From Galeopsis tetrahit (taxonomy: Eukaryota; Streptophyta; Magnoliopsida; Lamiales; Lamiaceae), in the NCBI GenBank assembly GCA_963675135.1, contig OY776129.1, positions 62,621,028 through 62,685,027 of the forward strand: a DNA stretch of 64,000 bases, written 5' to 3'. The notes beneath the pieces were generated by a model. It was given only the letters and a program-made list of their open reading frames with translations, did no database searches and was not told where the DNA came from. Positions 11,707 to 24,429 of the stretch are shown here, in pieces (position 1 is the stretch's first letter; each line of letters opens with the position of its first letter). The position numbers were made by a program, and so were the translations under genes.

Positions 11707-11926
11707 CTCACTCTGTCCATCAAAAGTGTGCTCACTTTTTTATTTTTTAAAAATTCATATTTTAATTATAAAGGATATATTTATTATAATGAGCAAATAA
11801 TATATTTGGTAGATACTCAATCTTATTAGTAAAGTAGAAAAAATATTTAAAAGTAAATTATTTAAATGAAATAAGCATATTTTTTGTGAACCCAAAAAAA
11901 GAAATGAGCACAGTGGACGGAGGAAG
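11707..11926. mobile_element. Stowaway-type MITE (Tc1/mariner)
   Basis: 220 bp, TA duplications on both sides (11705-11706, 11927-11928). Left end CTCACTCTGTCCATCAAAAG; right end, read inward, CTTCCTCCGTCCACTGTG. The CTCCCTCCGTCC-like ends define Stowaway. Confidence 0.8.
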
Positions 11927-11929
11927 TAA

Positions 11930-13286
11930 TTTTTTTTAATAAGTTAGTGGTATATATTAGGTCTTTTAACTTAAAATATTACTTATAATTAATTAAAGAT
12001 TTAACCTTTTTTCCTTTTCGAAGGATTATTATTAATTACAGGTAAGTGGGTTTGTGGTTTAAGATTGAGGGGACAAAAATTGATTAAGAAGTCAGCAATA
12101 TTTAAGCACATAGTGATGGAGGTCAGGTCATTAGAGGAATAAAATGTAGGGGTTTAAGAGCTCCAATTTTTTTGGGAAAGCATATATATGGATTAGGTTC
12201 TTTATATATATATATTTTTTTTTATCTTTTCAATAAAGAAAAAGATTTAAGTTTTGTCCTTAGGTAACAACTTTTTTGTATGTGCTTTTATTGCATGCAC
12301 AAAATAAATACTCTAATAAATTAGTAAGATTTTTTAAAATTATTTTCGTGTGATATTGTATAATGTAGGACAATCAAAATTAATCAATTGATTTTTACAT
12401 CCTCATAAAATAATGTATTCGAGTCGAATAATTTGTTTAAATACAAGATCGTGTTTTTCTAGCTAGTTAGAGACTAAAATTGTACGTGAGAATACCTTTG
12501 CTTCATTAATATATACCAAACCATATATAGTTCTATTGAAATTCTGATTTTATGGAAATGTTTACTTTTTTTTTTAATCTTAATATTCTCGATGCAAAAA
12601 TAAAAATAAAAATGAAATGAATTATATATGGTTGCAATGTTTGGTGAAATGGAAGTCAGTGTTGTGTTGGTGAGGGGCAACAATTTCTATTAAATTATTT
12701 AAAGATTCCCTGCAACACTCCTTCTAAATTAAGAAAACCATAAACCAAAAATGACAACTAGAGAAATTTAAAAGGAGAAAAAAAAACCTCCATACTTGTC
12801 ATATAGTATTATGTTTTTATTTTTATTTTTTATATATGAGTCATATATTATGCTTTTCGATAATGAGTTTTAGTTGATTCTCAAGCCTGGTTTTATCAAT
12901 CTCTGTTTTACACTCCCCCACCCATAATAAATGTATTTTTAGTGATTTAAGAAAAAAAAAACTTAAAATTAACGATAGAAGTGAGAACTCATCGTATTTA
13001 TAGTGTTGCAGATTAATCTTAGACTTTTCCAATATTATTCAAAGTTTCTCTATTGTTATAGCATGTGCACTTGGGGGGAGTGTTGGGGCTTGAGCTTTTG
13101 TTAATACTATAAAATAGGGTTTTTATTGTTCCATATCAATTTGTGAAAAACCAAAGAATAGTAGATTTCTAGTGTTATTTAACAAGCATATTTGTCAATG
13201 TTACAAATGCATCAAGCACCGAATATACTTTAGTCGTTTTATATTTGATTCTACACAAATAGATTTCATGTGAAAATTAATGTAGA
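11930..13286. other. AT-rich intergenic DNA
   Basis: No gene or complete element recognised. Contains poly(A/T) tracts and simple (TA)n sequence. Confidence 0.4.
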
Positions 13287-13294
13287 CTTGTAAT

Positions 13295-14089
13295 TAGGGG
13301 TGTGCATGGTTTCGGTTTGGTTAACCAAAGCGCACGTAAATTATAAACTAAATTATAAATCGTTCTTTTTTATAAAACCGTAAACCAAATCGTATTTATA
13401 AAAATCGTTTGGTTTGAAATCATAATATTTCGGGTGGTTCGATCGGTTTTGACCGAACCGTAGTTTTGCTCATTTTTTTCCTTATACACAATAATTAATA
13501 AAAATGTAAAACACAATTTCAATAGAATAGACAAATTGAAATCCCAATAATCCAAAATATAATTCGAATAGACGAAATGCTATTACAACGTTCACAAACT
13601 AGTTGTTAAAAAATAACTAAATAACCACAAAAAGAAACAATAAACTTTTGTCTTCTTCAAAATTTCAGATTGATCATATTGAGTGAGACTGTGAGAGGCT
13701 GCGAGCGTCATGCACGTAGAGGCGCTAAATACTAAATAGAAGAAAATGAGTAGGGTTTTTGACTTTGAGCAATTGAGCTTGTCGGCTTGAAAAATGTCTT
13801 GAGTTTACTAGTTTAGAGATTATATAATATAGAGAATATAAATTTATAATATATATAATATTTATTTATATAATATTATATAATATATATATATATATAT
13901 TTTATATATATAAAACAAGTTTGGTGTTCGATTTTTTGCGGTTTTTCATTAGTGAAAACCGTAAACCAAATCATACTAAAAAAAATCAATTCTAAAAATC
14001 GTAAATCGAACCAAAAACCGAACCATATTTAATGGTTTGTTTTGGTTCGATCGGTTTGATCGGTGTGAACCATACTTTGCACACCCCTA
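13295..14089. mobile_element. hAT-type MITE with 8-bp target duplication
   Basis: 795 bp, flanked by the exact duplication CTTGTAAT (13287-13294, 14090-14097). Perfect 12-bp terminal inverted repeats TAGGGGTGTGCA, followed by imperfect subterminal repeats built from GGTTTGGTT / CGGTTTGATCGG / AACCGTAAACC. No transposase coding. Confidence 0.92.
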
Positions 14090-14097
14090 CTTGTAAT

Positions 14098-16320
14098 AGT
14101 TTAAGGTGATTGTTAAGCAAGAGAAAGAAAATTTGATTATACATATCTATTATGCAATAATTTTTTTTTTCTTTGGCCCAATATTTTTTCCGATTTTAGA
14201 GTTTTTCACCTAAATTTTTATAATGTTAATTGTTTTTTTTTCTTTTTTGAGAGATTTTGTTTCTTCGTCTTATCCCACTTAATGTGAATGGGGGGAACTT
14301 AATTTCCCAAGATGGAGGTAGACTACTCTTTTGCGGCCATTCATATTTTCATGGGTATAATAAAGTTTATTTTGTCATTCTGGTTTGATGAGTTTTGTTG
14401 GGTTGGTCATAGCTCTAATGTCATTACTTATGAGCTTTTTTTTTTTTTTTCTTTTATGCAAAATGTAATTTTCTCGAAGAGGGCTTTTGAGACTCTCATT
14501 CCGACTTTCTCTTATCATTCAGTGCTGACTGATTTCAATATTCTATTAATGATATTTACTTTTTCATTAAAAAATGAGTTTATGATATATAAATTGTATT
14601 AATAATTGGTTGGCAATGAGGAATGACTATCATAACTATAAATATTGTTTGTTTTGTTCAATTTTTTAGAAATTGAATCAAATTCAGATTTTATTTTCAT
14701 AAAAATATTAACATTATTGATTTATTCTTTTCCTTTTTTCTAAAACTAAATTGTTCATTTATTTCTTTTTGAACGTGATTCATGAACCATGTCGGTAGAT
14801 AGTCTCTTAAACAAGGATATTAGGGGCGTTTCACCCAGAAGTGGGCATAAAATAATTTATGCATTTGAAGTGGTTAGAAAATCTTTTTTTGTTATGAAAG
14901 TGGTTAGAAAACATTTTTTCCATAAAAATAATAGTTATTTATTAATATTGTCATCTCAATATATTAAAAGGGCAATGCCTAGTATAGTCAACCAGTTTAA
15001 ACCGATATGAAGAGTTATGACTATTTTTTTTCCTAACCCACCCAAATCATCTTGGCATGAATTGTCATCTCTACATTAATGTTTTTTTAAAAAAATTATT
15101 AGATTGAATTCAGTTAACAATATAAATTTACTATTATTTATATTTTAATTTTTAGGGCATATTTAAATTATATCATAGCTAATTTAAGCTTAGTTTTTTT
15201 TATTCAGTTTGTTTTTTGTTTAGCGTTATGTCTCTACAATCCGTGTATCCATAAGTGAACTGTTTAGTTTGCAATCCTATAGAGATAATCCTAATAATAG
15301 AAACATATTCCTCCCGCCCATGTTAAATGTTGTATTTTGCCATTTTAGACTTCTCATGTTAAATATTTCATTATTCTTTTTCTATTTTTTTTCTTTTCAA
15401 TCTCCTCCGACTATTTATAACTATACATGTAATATTATATATTCCTTATAACGTATGGAATTTTCAAACATAGTAACACTTAATATTGGACTGATCGAGT
15501 ATAATTTAATAAAAATTGAACGAATCGACCTTTCATGACTCAATAAAATCTTGATAGCCTTCAAATAAATAAATAAAAAGGGATCTGTTTAACTCATATC
15601 ATAGAAAATAAAATAAATTTGATCGTTCGATCTAATTTTACTTTTATATTTTAATTTATCACAATTTGAATTATTGCATAATAATTATTACATTACAGAT
15701 ATATAAGAATACACTCATAAATTATTATATACTATTATTAAATGATTTCAACTCATTTGTCTCAAATCAATTTTCACACTTTCATTTTTTTTCTATTCTA
15801 CATTATTTTTTACACCAAAAAAAAAAAATTCTCATAATTTTTTTTTTTAAAATTTTCACTTATTTACCCATTTTTTTGTTATTACGTTTTCTTATCCAAC
15901 ACTCTAATACTTCTTTTTTTCTTATTCAGATTAATGTAAAAACTGATTGAGATGAAGATAGTATAATAATAATATCACAATAATAAATAAAAATTAAAAA
16001 AAATAAAATTCGGGCGGCAGTGTGCCCCGACACCCGCTCTGTCCTTGTATCTATGCATGATTGATCTTTTTATAATTAATTCCAACTGTGTGTGTACCCC
16101 ACTTGATGTGAATTTACATCTGTGTGTCTCCATTCAATTGGTCACAAAAATAGGCTAGTTACATGCAAATATTGATCATGCTTCAAGTTTCAACCCAATC
16201 ACTAAACTTGAAATTGGAATATAAATCAAACAATTATTGAAACATTACGTACTGCAAATGAGCAACATCAGGACCAATTTTTTTATTTTTTTTAACCCAT
16301 TTTTCTAATAATTGCCTTAT
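14098..16320. other. AT-rich intergenic DNA
   Basis: Only small random-looking open frames (for example 14312-14602) with no recognisable domains. No complete transposon seen. Confidence 0.4.
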
Positions 16321-16563
16321 TACTCTTTGGCCAATCTCATCTAAAAGTCCGAACTTATAGAGAGGTGGATAATTAATTCTTGTATATTCCTCACTCGTGG
16401 GCCGAATTAACACCTCTTACCCTTTTTGGGGAGGAGGCCCATCGAGTGGACAATTTAAATGGTTGCCCGGTTTGCTCTGATACCATGAAAGAATTCCGTC
16501 TCATCTAAAAGTCCGAACTTGTAGAGAGATGGGGAATTAATTCTTGTATATTAATTCCTAACA
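16321..16563 (-). mobile_element. TRIM-like LTR retroelement remnant
   Basis: On the minus strand: a 78-bp LTR-like repeat (16486-16563) beginning TGTTAGGAATT and ending CTTTCA, followed directly by the initiator-tRNA-Met primer site TGGTATCAGAGC (16474-16485). Then about 80 bp of non-coding interior and a second, partly diverged copy of the repeat (about 16321-16393) preceded by purine-rich sequence. Short direct repeats, a Met primer site and no genes are the TRIM plan. The LTRs are shorter than most TRIMs, so it may be a decayed member. Confidence 0.65.
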
Positions 16564-19293
16564 GATACAATCTCATGCTCAATCTCCACACTCGCAACAT
16601 CAAATGATATTATTAATGTCATTTTTAGTGTTTTACTTTGTATTTCATATCTGGATGATAGTGAAATAATAATCAATCAACTTTATATTTTATATAGACA
16701 TGTATTAATAATTTAGTGGGTAAAATATATAGAATTGAAGAATATGAAATAGTAGCACAAAACTCATTGCACACCCAAAACTCTCCTCACGTACCGCTCG
16801 GGAGACGCACTCTACATTAATTTTCACTACATAAAAAGTTCAACATAGGGGGATCATTTTGACAACATTTTAAGATGTTTAGGGTCATTTTTTTAGTGAA
16901 TGGGCAGATTTGTTTGCATCAATAACCACATGTGGAGTTACCACTATCTTTAATTTTTTTTTTTTTCATCAACTAATTCGATAAAAATACATAGGTGTTG
17001 GGTGGTGGTTAACACTCTAGGATAGACAAAATCCATTAACTTGGAAAATAGTATTGCCTCTACTAATTATATGATCATATCATAACACATCATATGGACC
17101 TTTGATGCAATAAAAGGTCAAAAAAAGGTAGCATATATTATATAATAATAATATTATGTATTAGTATATGGTAGTGGTGTAGAAATGATGTGGGGACAAC
17201 ATAATAATATTTAGGGTTAAAAAAATAAAATAAAAATAGAAGTAAGAGTTGGGGATTGGTTGGCAATTTGTTTCCACTAATGGAAAGATTCTTATGGTTT
17301 TGTTGCAAGTCAAAACAAGCATGTGGATTTCTGTTCACTCCGGAAAGCGTGTGCATCGTATTCATGTGGGCGAGCGACACACCTAGTCCTACTTGCAATT
17401 GCAATTTTCTTCTTTTTTAAAATATCTTTCTTTTCTTTTTTACTTTTAATTTCTTTGCTTGCAATTTGCCTCCAACAAACACTTATCACCTTTTAATGCA
17501 CAAATCGATTTTTTTATTTTTAATATGGTTGCTAAAATGTATATATATAATCACTATAATTTTCACATGACAACTTTTTTATTATACGGTTCCATTTTAC
17601 AAATATATTATACTCCATAATTTATGACCTTACACGAATTATGTTTTAAAATAAAGTGAACTCTAAATATATTCTCCTTCCTATTCTTAATATACTCACG
17701 AAAATATATATTTTTTCATATTTATTACTAGTAATTAATAGTATATACATTATATAACAATATTTCTAACTTCATAAATATGTTTTAAATTGTGAGTATG
17801 GAGGAATATGTTTTGATCACTTAAATAATAAGATCGAACACCGTTATTCAAAAAAAAAAAAAAAAAACTACAAAAATCGATATTTGCGACTGCAATATTT
17901 TTGGTTTGATTTCATATAATAAGTGTATTATGTATAGAGCTAAAGTTCAGTGATAATAGTACGTCATGCCTTTTGAAATTGTTGGTTGACGTCTCGTTTC
18001 TTAAAATTTTAAATCTCTAGCCTCTCTTTATTTTTATATTGCTAATAATAATTATAAATTAAAAAACTAGATTTTCTTTCAGAATCAAGATTTTTTTGGT
18101 CCATTGTCATTATGCCCCAATTTCCCTTCTAAACTTTTGTCTGAAATAACAATTATGATATGCTTCACGAACTAAGAATAGAAAATCGAATCGATTCTAT
18201 ACTTAAATCTTTTGTTCAGATTCTCCACAATTATAAAATTCAATAAATCGAGTTTGACCATCCAACATACATTTAAGTTTGAGATAAAAAAAAGAAATAT
18301 TAAACAACACACATATAATATGTGTGTAATGCTGTCTAGATAACGTTTCTCTCTCACTTCCACATTTTTTTCTTCAACGATTTTCACTTCCTTTATTCTA
18401 TTTCATAATCCTTCCATTCTCACGTTTTTCATTTTCTCTTCATTACGATTTTATTTTTTTACAGGTCCTTCATTGTTCTTTAAGACAACAATTTTTCCCG
18501 ACTAAAAATAGTTTTTTTAATTTTTTTTATTATTATATTCTTCAAATCTCTCTTTTTTTCAGGTTCAACTTTTGTCTTCATCCCTCTCCATATTTTAATA
18601 ATACGAAATATTGTATGCATGTGTTACCATATGTTTTAGTACATGTTACATAGGATAAGAATAATTTTAATATAGCTACGTATAATAACACATATTTGTT
18701 CATATAGTAACACATAATTATATACGAAGTATATGTGTTTATGTTATACGGGAAAACATGATTGAGAATTCGAATTGTGTCTACGAAATTTAAAGTTTTT
18801 TAATTTGATAAAAATTGCACATGAAATATGAGTGTGAAAAAAAAGTTTGTGCTGAATAACAATTCAATTGCAAGTGAGTAATTTAGTTTATAATTTCGAG
18901 TTGATTGTTACACTCTACTAAGTTTTATATTCCTGATGAGATGAAGCACAACTAAATAGAGTTATAAACTAAGTACTCAAAATTTCAATAGTATAAACGC
19001 CATGATAAAAGAAGTTAAAAAAGTAAAAACTTCAAACCTCCACACTCACTCTTACATTTTCCTTGTCTGTCTAACATCATCTTGCAACCTTAGGTCACTT
19101 TTGAACAACAAAATACATACACAAAACATGTGCAAATCTAGTGGAAAGTATTGTGGGCCAACTTCATGGATTTTAGTGGGCTTGGGTCCAATTAAATGGG
19201 CCGGTTATCAAGAGCCACTTGTTCCATAGTAGTTGAAGAAAAGAAGAAAAAAACAAGTACTAGATCTTAATGGAAATGCACAAAGATTTTATT
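16564..19293. other. Intergenic DNA downstream of the laccase gene
   Basis: No gene recognised. AT-rich. The 3' UTR of the laccase probably occupies the part next to 19293. Confidence 0.4.
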
Positions 19294-22200
19294 TTAGCAT
19301 TTGGGCAAATCATTTGGAGGTGGTAAAAGAGTTTGGTTTGGGGCTTTGCCATTATCCACCACAAATGCCATCTTTAGTCCCCATGAAGTGTGTACTTCTA
19401 GGTGGCAATGCAAAAACCATACCCCTGCAAAATTTATTCATAACTTATTAAATTATGTTTGGTCAAAAAAATTCTTAATTCATATGTTTGATCAAAAGTG
19501 ATAATTTTGTTTCTAATATTCCTCTTTTACCCCAATATCAATCCCAAAATTAGGGAATGTGGGGCAAGACAAATAAGTCAAAGTCTTATGTGCACTCAAG
19601 TACCCGGTGTACTTGAGTGGACCTTGACTAGTCAACCGTTGATCGGTCAAACTTTGATTTTTTTTTTCGATTTTTTTTTTTTTTGAAAAAGTGTATGTTA
19701 ATATATTGAAAAGTACATCTTTGTTTTTTTAATGAAAAACATATGTTAATATAGATTCAAATATTATTGAAAAATGTAAATTTTCTGGAAAAAAAAAATT
19801 GACCGTTGATCGATCAAAGTAAACGATCAACAGTTGACCAGTCAAAATCCACTCAAGTACACCGTGTACTTGAGTGCACAAGAGACTCACCCCAAAAATA
19901 TTAGCCAGGATATACTCAGGTTCGATATCCTGTTTCATTGGGATGAAAGCGTCGTGCTGCTAGGCGAGGCAGCAGAAATGCTACACCCTAGATGGCGAAA
20001 GTCCAGTGGGCAAGCATCATAGCCGCGCAGATTTCGGTGGAGGAAACCATCGAAACCGCTTTAGTTGAGGATGGCTATCGTCCAAGGGGCTATGGCTATC
20101 TTCTATTAGAAGCTATGCCCTTTTTTTTTTAGAGTTTTTTTACAGAATATTTTTTAATATAACAGTGTCATTGTTATTTACCTGGATTATCAGCTCGAAA
20201 TCTGATGGCCACCCATCCACCAGATGGAACTGCTATAGTGTTCCTTTCAACAGGATCAACCAGATTGAACTTTTTCGGATCCTTTTCCGGGTCGAAATTC
20301 CCGGATCCCTTTCCCACCGCAAAGAAATTAAATCCGTGTAAATGAATCGGGTGATTCTCTGGTATTATCATTCCCGTGCCCTGCAACACCACTTGCACCG
20401 TAGAATTGTATGACAGCCTATATAACCTTGTGCCCTTCATCGTTTTGACATTCATCGGCGGTTTTCCGGTGTAATCGTAGGCGATGCGCGGTTTTCCGGG
20501 GAAATCGTCGGTGAAAACTCCGGTGAGGTTGAAGAAATGCGCGTTGAGGAGGGAGATTTGGGGCATGACGAAGGTGACGTTGTTTATGTCCGCCACCACG
20601 CGGATGCCGTTGCGGCAAGTCCGACAATCGTTGAGGCCGAGGCCGATGGTGAAAAGGAGGGAATGGTCGATTTTGAGAGGGACTTTGGATGGGTAATTGG
20701 CGGAATTTAAAGCGCGCAGGGAGAGTGTGAATTTGGTGGCGAGTGGAGTGGCGTTTTGCGGCGGCGGATCTGTGAGGATTGTGGGGGCGGAAGGTAGGGT
20801 TCCGTCGTAGATCAGGGTGGCGGTAGCGGTGGTGTTGTCGATATCGATTGAGGAATCCTTGAATGGGGTGGCAATGATTTGGTACCTGCGCAGAGAGATC
20901 GAAAACAGTGTTGGCGCCAACATTCTGAATTTGAATTTTTAAATGGATTAATTCTAGTTTTAGTATGAATTTAATCACGACATTTATGATTATTGTAACA
21001 ATTAGATACATAAGGTTGAGGTTTTTTACAATAATTGTAGAATTAACCCTTTTTAAATTAACACATTGACAAAACACAAGATGAAAGAATACCTGGCAAG
21101 GGGCTGATCAGCAAGGAGGAGGGCGTTGGTTGTTTGGCCGGGGGCGAGTAGTATTACGTCTGTATCGAAGGGCTTAACGTAGGAGGCGTCGGCCTCCACG
21201 ACTCTCAATTGATGTCCGACAACTTTGAAGAAAAGCTCGGTGTTGAGAGCAGCATTGATTATTCTAAGAAGATATGTGTTTCCAGGGAAAACAAGTTGAT
21301 TGAATCCAAGGCCAGGACATGAATTGGAGAGGGGTCCAGGATGGCCATTGATGGTGTAAGAATCGGAAACATTAGGCGGAATGCCTAAACTCGTTGCTTC
21401 ATCAATCACTGCTTCAACATCTGATTTCCACCATTCCCCTGCAGTACAAAACAAAACAATTAACCAACATTAAGTATAGTAGTATATGATTTCGATGAAT
21501 GGCATTAAGCTAGGGATATGATTGATTATATACCTAGTACAAGAACAAGTTCTTGATGGGGCTTTGGAAAGGGATAAGGAAGGCCCCCTAGTTTAGGAAG
21601 GATGACAATGGCGCCATGAATGGTTGCTCTAAGCCAGAGAATGTGGGCGTGCCAAAGAAGTGTCCCCCTCTGCTCACTCACCCTAAAATTGTAGACGTAG
21701 CTTTGACCGGGTTGGATGGGGCATTGGGTTATGTATGCGGGTCCATCCGCCCACCCGCTTCGAACTTGTCTTATTCCATGCCTAACGTACGTTTCATAAT
21801 AATCAATATTAGTAATAGTTTGATAAAATGATGATGGTTTTGTTGAAATTATATAAAACATGTGCATGTGGAGTTTAGAAACAAATGAATTAAGTAAAAT
21901 AGAGAAATGAATGAATTGGAGAGGAATTAATAGTGACCAGTGGATAGTGATATTATAATTGACGTGGTTGAGGACTTTGATTAACAGAGTATCGTCCTCC
22001 CGAGCAAAGATAGTGGGGCCTGGGAAACGTCCGTTAACTGTGACAACTTGCTTGGTTGAGCATAATCGTGTTGTCTTCCTCATCACCACCTGCACCATAT
22101 ATATTTAACTTAATTATTCATGCATCAACAACACACACCATTAGCTAGCTAGCTGGAATGAAACCAACATTAATTATAATATTTGTGTGTCAATTTTCAA

Positions 22201-22326
22201 TAACAAGGCAACATAATATATAGTGATCGATGATTTTCCACATTATAGCTAGAGATAGAATATTTCATTAATTTTATTAATTAATATATGCTACCCGCAA
22301 AATAATATCAACATATATTAATTAAT

Positions 22327-22373
<47 letters not shown>

Positions 22374-22564
22374 GGGTCGTTCAGTGCAATCCAACCCACT
22401 CGATCATGACTTGGGTCTATATGGAATTTTTTCAAACATATTTGATGTATGAATTAATTACTTACATTAAACTTATAACGACGAACTCCCGACTCCACCA
22501 ATTCAGGCACCAAACAAGCGAGCAGCAGCAGCAGCAGCATCGAGACTCGAATCCAGGCAGCCAT
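19294..22564 (-). CDS. Laccase, secreted multicopper oxidase (6 exons)
   Basis: Exons: 22466-22564, 21938-22089, 21534-21781, 21093-21438, 20182-20885, 19294-19424. All junctions are GT-AG, and the joined frame is 1680 nt, 559 aa, the normal plant laccase size. Exon 2 is 152 nt with phases that agree throughout. Residues 1 to about 26 form a Leu-rich signal peptide. Copper ligands are all present: HWHG (83-86), HAH (128-130), HPIHLHG (460-466) and HCHLEVH (522-528) with Cys523. Family role: extracellular copper oxidase that oxidises monolignols and other phenols with reduction of O2 to water, in lignin or flavonoid polymerisation in the cell wall. Clade not assigned. The last exon lies 757 bp away, beyond a MITE in intron 5. 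A weak miR397-like site sits in exon 4. Confidence 0.96.
19577..19892. mobile_element. Palindrome-ended MULE-like MITE in laccase intron 5
   Basis: 316 bp. Each end has a 17-bp tip (GTCAAAGTCTTATGTGC; other end GGGTGAGTCTCTTGTGC), then a 25-bp palindrome with arms ACTCAAGTACAC / GTGTACTTGAGT (19594-19618 and 19851-19875), then TTGACTAGTCAACSGTTGATC-type sequence. The terminal inverted repeat is over 60 bp in all. The core has AAAAAGTGTATGTTAATAT units. Boundaries are set by symmetry with 57493-59492. No convincing target duplication here. Confidence 0.75.
19900..20160. other. GC-richer unexplained segment inside laccase intron 5
   Basis: Base composition rises sharply compared with the rest of the intron. 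A 46-codon frame starts at 19992 (MAKVQWASIIAAQISVEETI..., ends 20132), but its last codons are a T-run, so it is not convincing as a gene. Not recognised; it could be a captured coding fragment. Confidence 0.35.
22331..22368. repeat. (CT)n microsatellite
   Basis: About 19 CT units in intron 1 of the laccase gene. Likely length-polymorphic. Confidence 0.9.
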
Positions 22565-22645
22565 GGTCTTCTTAGATGTATGTAAGGTTTTTAATTGAGT
22601 AGTAGCAATTTGCATGCAGTTTTGTTGGATATGAATGGATACTGA

Positions 22646-22657
22646 CCTTTATAAAGG
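22646..22657 (-). promoter_or_regulatory. TATA box of the laccase gene
   Basis: CCTTTATAAAGG, palindromic, about 85 bp upstream of the laccase start codon, giving a normal plant spacing with a leader of about 50 nt. Confidence 0.6.
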
Positions 22658-23173
22658 AGTCATTTTAATTGAGGTAAACAAGATTTATTATTGCGTAATT
22701 TAATAATCAGAAGCTGATGCTTTTAATTGGTTTAACTTCGTTTCTTGAAACATCTAAGCTAAGTACAAAATTTTGGAAAAAGAAAACGTTATTTAATACC
22801 AAGTCAAAAATTATATAATTAAGTTGGTCCAAACAAAACCTTTCCACTACTTTTGCATTTTCTTGTTTGTGTATACTTATTTGTGGAAAATCTTACGTGA
22901 TATTACTATGTTCAAAAGCAGTATATATGTGAAATACTCCTCTTGATCAGCCAATGTGGGACTTCATTTAATTGAATTTGCAGAGCTATCAATCCATGTG
23001 AGATTCATTTCATTTCATTGCAAAGCAAGTGTAGTTATACTTGTTCAAATAAAGTTTACCGCTATTCTTTGAATAATAAAAACTTGTATGAGACAGTCTT
23101 ATGCATGAGACGATTTTTCATCACATACAATATTATAAGACTGTAGACTTATGATTTATCTGACCTATACTTA

Positions 23174-23642
23174 TAGAGCATGTTTGGTTTACAGGTTGGG
23201 ATAGATAAGGTAGGATAGGATTAGATGGGATTGCATTATTTTTTGAATTGAGATTTGTGTTTGAATTGATGGATTAAATTTTGAAATTTCTTAGGGATAA
23301 GTTTTGTTTTATGTTTGGATTCAAGGATAAATTGAGATAAATGTGACAATTTACTTTTCTACCCTTGAGGCCATTAATTAGGGTTCTTTTGCATATATAT
23401 GTGGTAAGTTGTAATTACCCACAAATTGGAGGGCAATAAAGTTCATCTACATAATTTTTTTTGTTCTGCAAGATTAATTATCCCACCTTCTCTTTGGGAC
23501 TAATAAACACTCAAATAAATGATTAGGAAGGATAATAATTCCGGGCCTATTTTAATCACGGGTTTAATTCCTGTAAACCAAACATATGAATAATTGAGAT
23601 AAAACAATCTATCATGTTTAATCAATTAAATCAAACATGTCC
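23174..23642. mobile_element. Tourist/PIF-Harbinger-like MITE
   Basis: About 469 bp between TTA duplications (23171-23173, 23643-23645). Left end TAGAGCATGTTTGGTTTA; right end, read inward, GGACATGTTTGATTTAAT. An inner copy of GTAAACCAAACAT lies at about 23573. No coding capacity. Confidence 0.65.
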
Positions 23643-23645
23643 TTA

Positions 23646-24277
23646 GAGTAAAGTGAAGTGTAAGTTTATAGTGGAACTTTATCTCATATATACGTGAGAT
23701 TAAGGGCGGACCCAAATAATTAATTAATAATCTCATTTACGTTGTCTATGGTGATAAACAATATATATACACGACTTGTCTATTTTTAGCAACAATTTAA
23801 TTTGTAATTATTTCATTTTAAAATAACATGGGAAAATATGATATATATATATATATATCAAATACATTAAAAAAAAAAAACACGGTAATGATCGCCATTT
23901 AGTTGAGTTAACAAGTAATTACGTGGTGTTTAGACATAAGTTGAGAGATAATCCCAGAGATGAAAAAATAAAAGAGAATTATTCAAAGTCCTAGAAGTAT
24001 TATAGTCTATAGAAATGAGCTGGCAAATAAATTATAAAAATAGACCATGCAAAGCTTGAAAAGGTATAATTGAGTCAGATACGAGACAGATGATTACGAA
24101 TAACACTTTTCGAAAAAAAATAATTAAGGATTTTAGTTGGCCAGTGTCTTTCATGGAAAAATAAGTCTCAAATTATAATTTTACCTATAGTGGGTGACAG
24201 CTTAATCCTCATTTTACAAGTTTGATAAACTCTATTATTAAACAAAGAGTTAGCAAATACAACTACGCGGTAACGAT
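23646..24277. other. Intergenic spacer
   Basis: AT-rich, no feature recognised apart from an (AT)n run near 23840-23860. Confidence 0.4.
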
Positions 24278-24429
24278 GTTGTTTGACTTGTGCTAAAATA
24301 AAAGGAGCTTTTAAAGGAGCTTTTGTCTTCGTTGGAATTTAAAGATAAGGTCTGGCGATGCCAGATGGATACGGGAGGAGAATCAAGAAGATATGGTTAC
24401 ATGGAGAATTTAGTCTCTAAGTGGGAGAT

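Noticed and set aside
20418..21077. 219-codon frame rich in His/Pro/Arg
   Set aside because: Alternative frame of laccase exon 5 and its intron; the true frame is fixed by copper motifs and splice phase.
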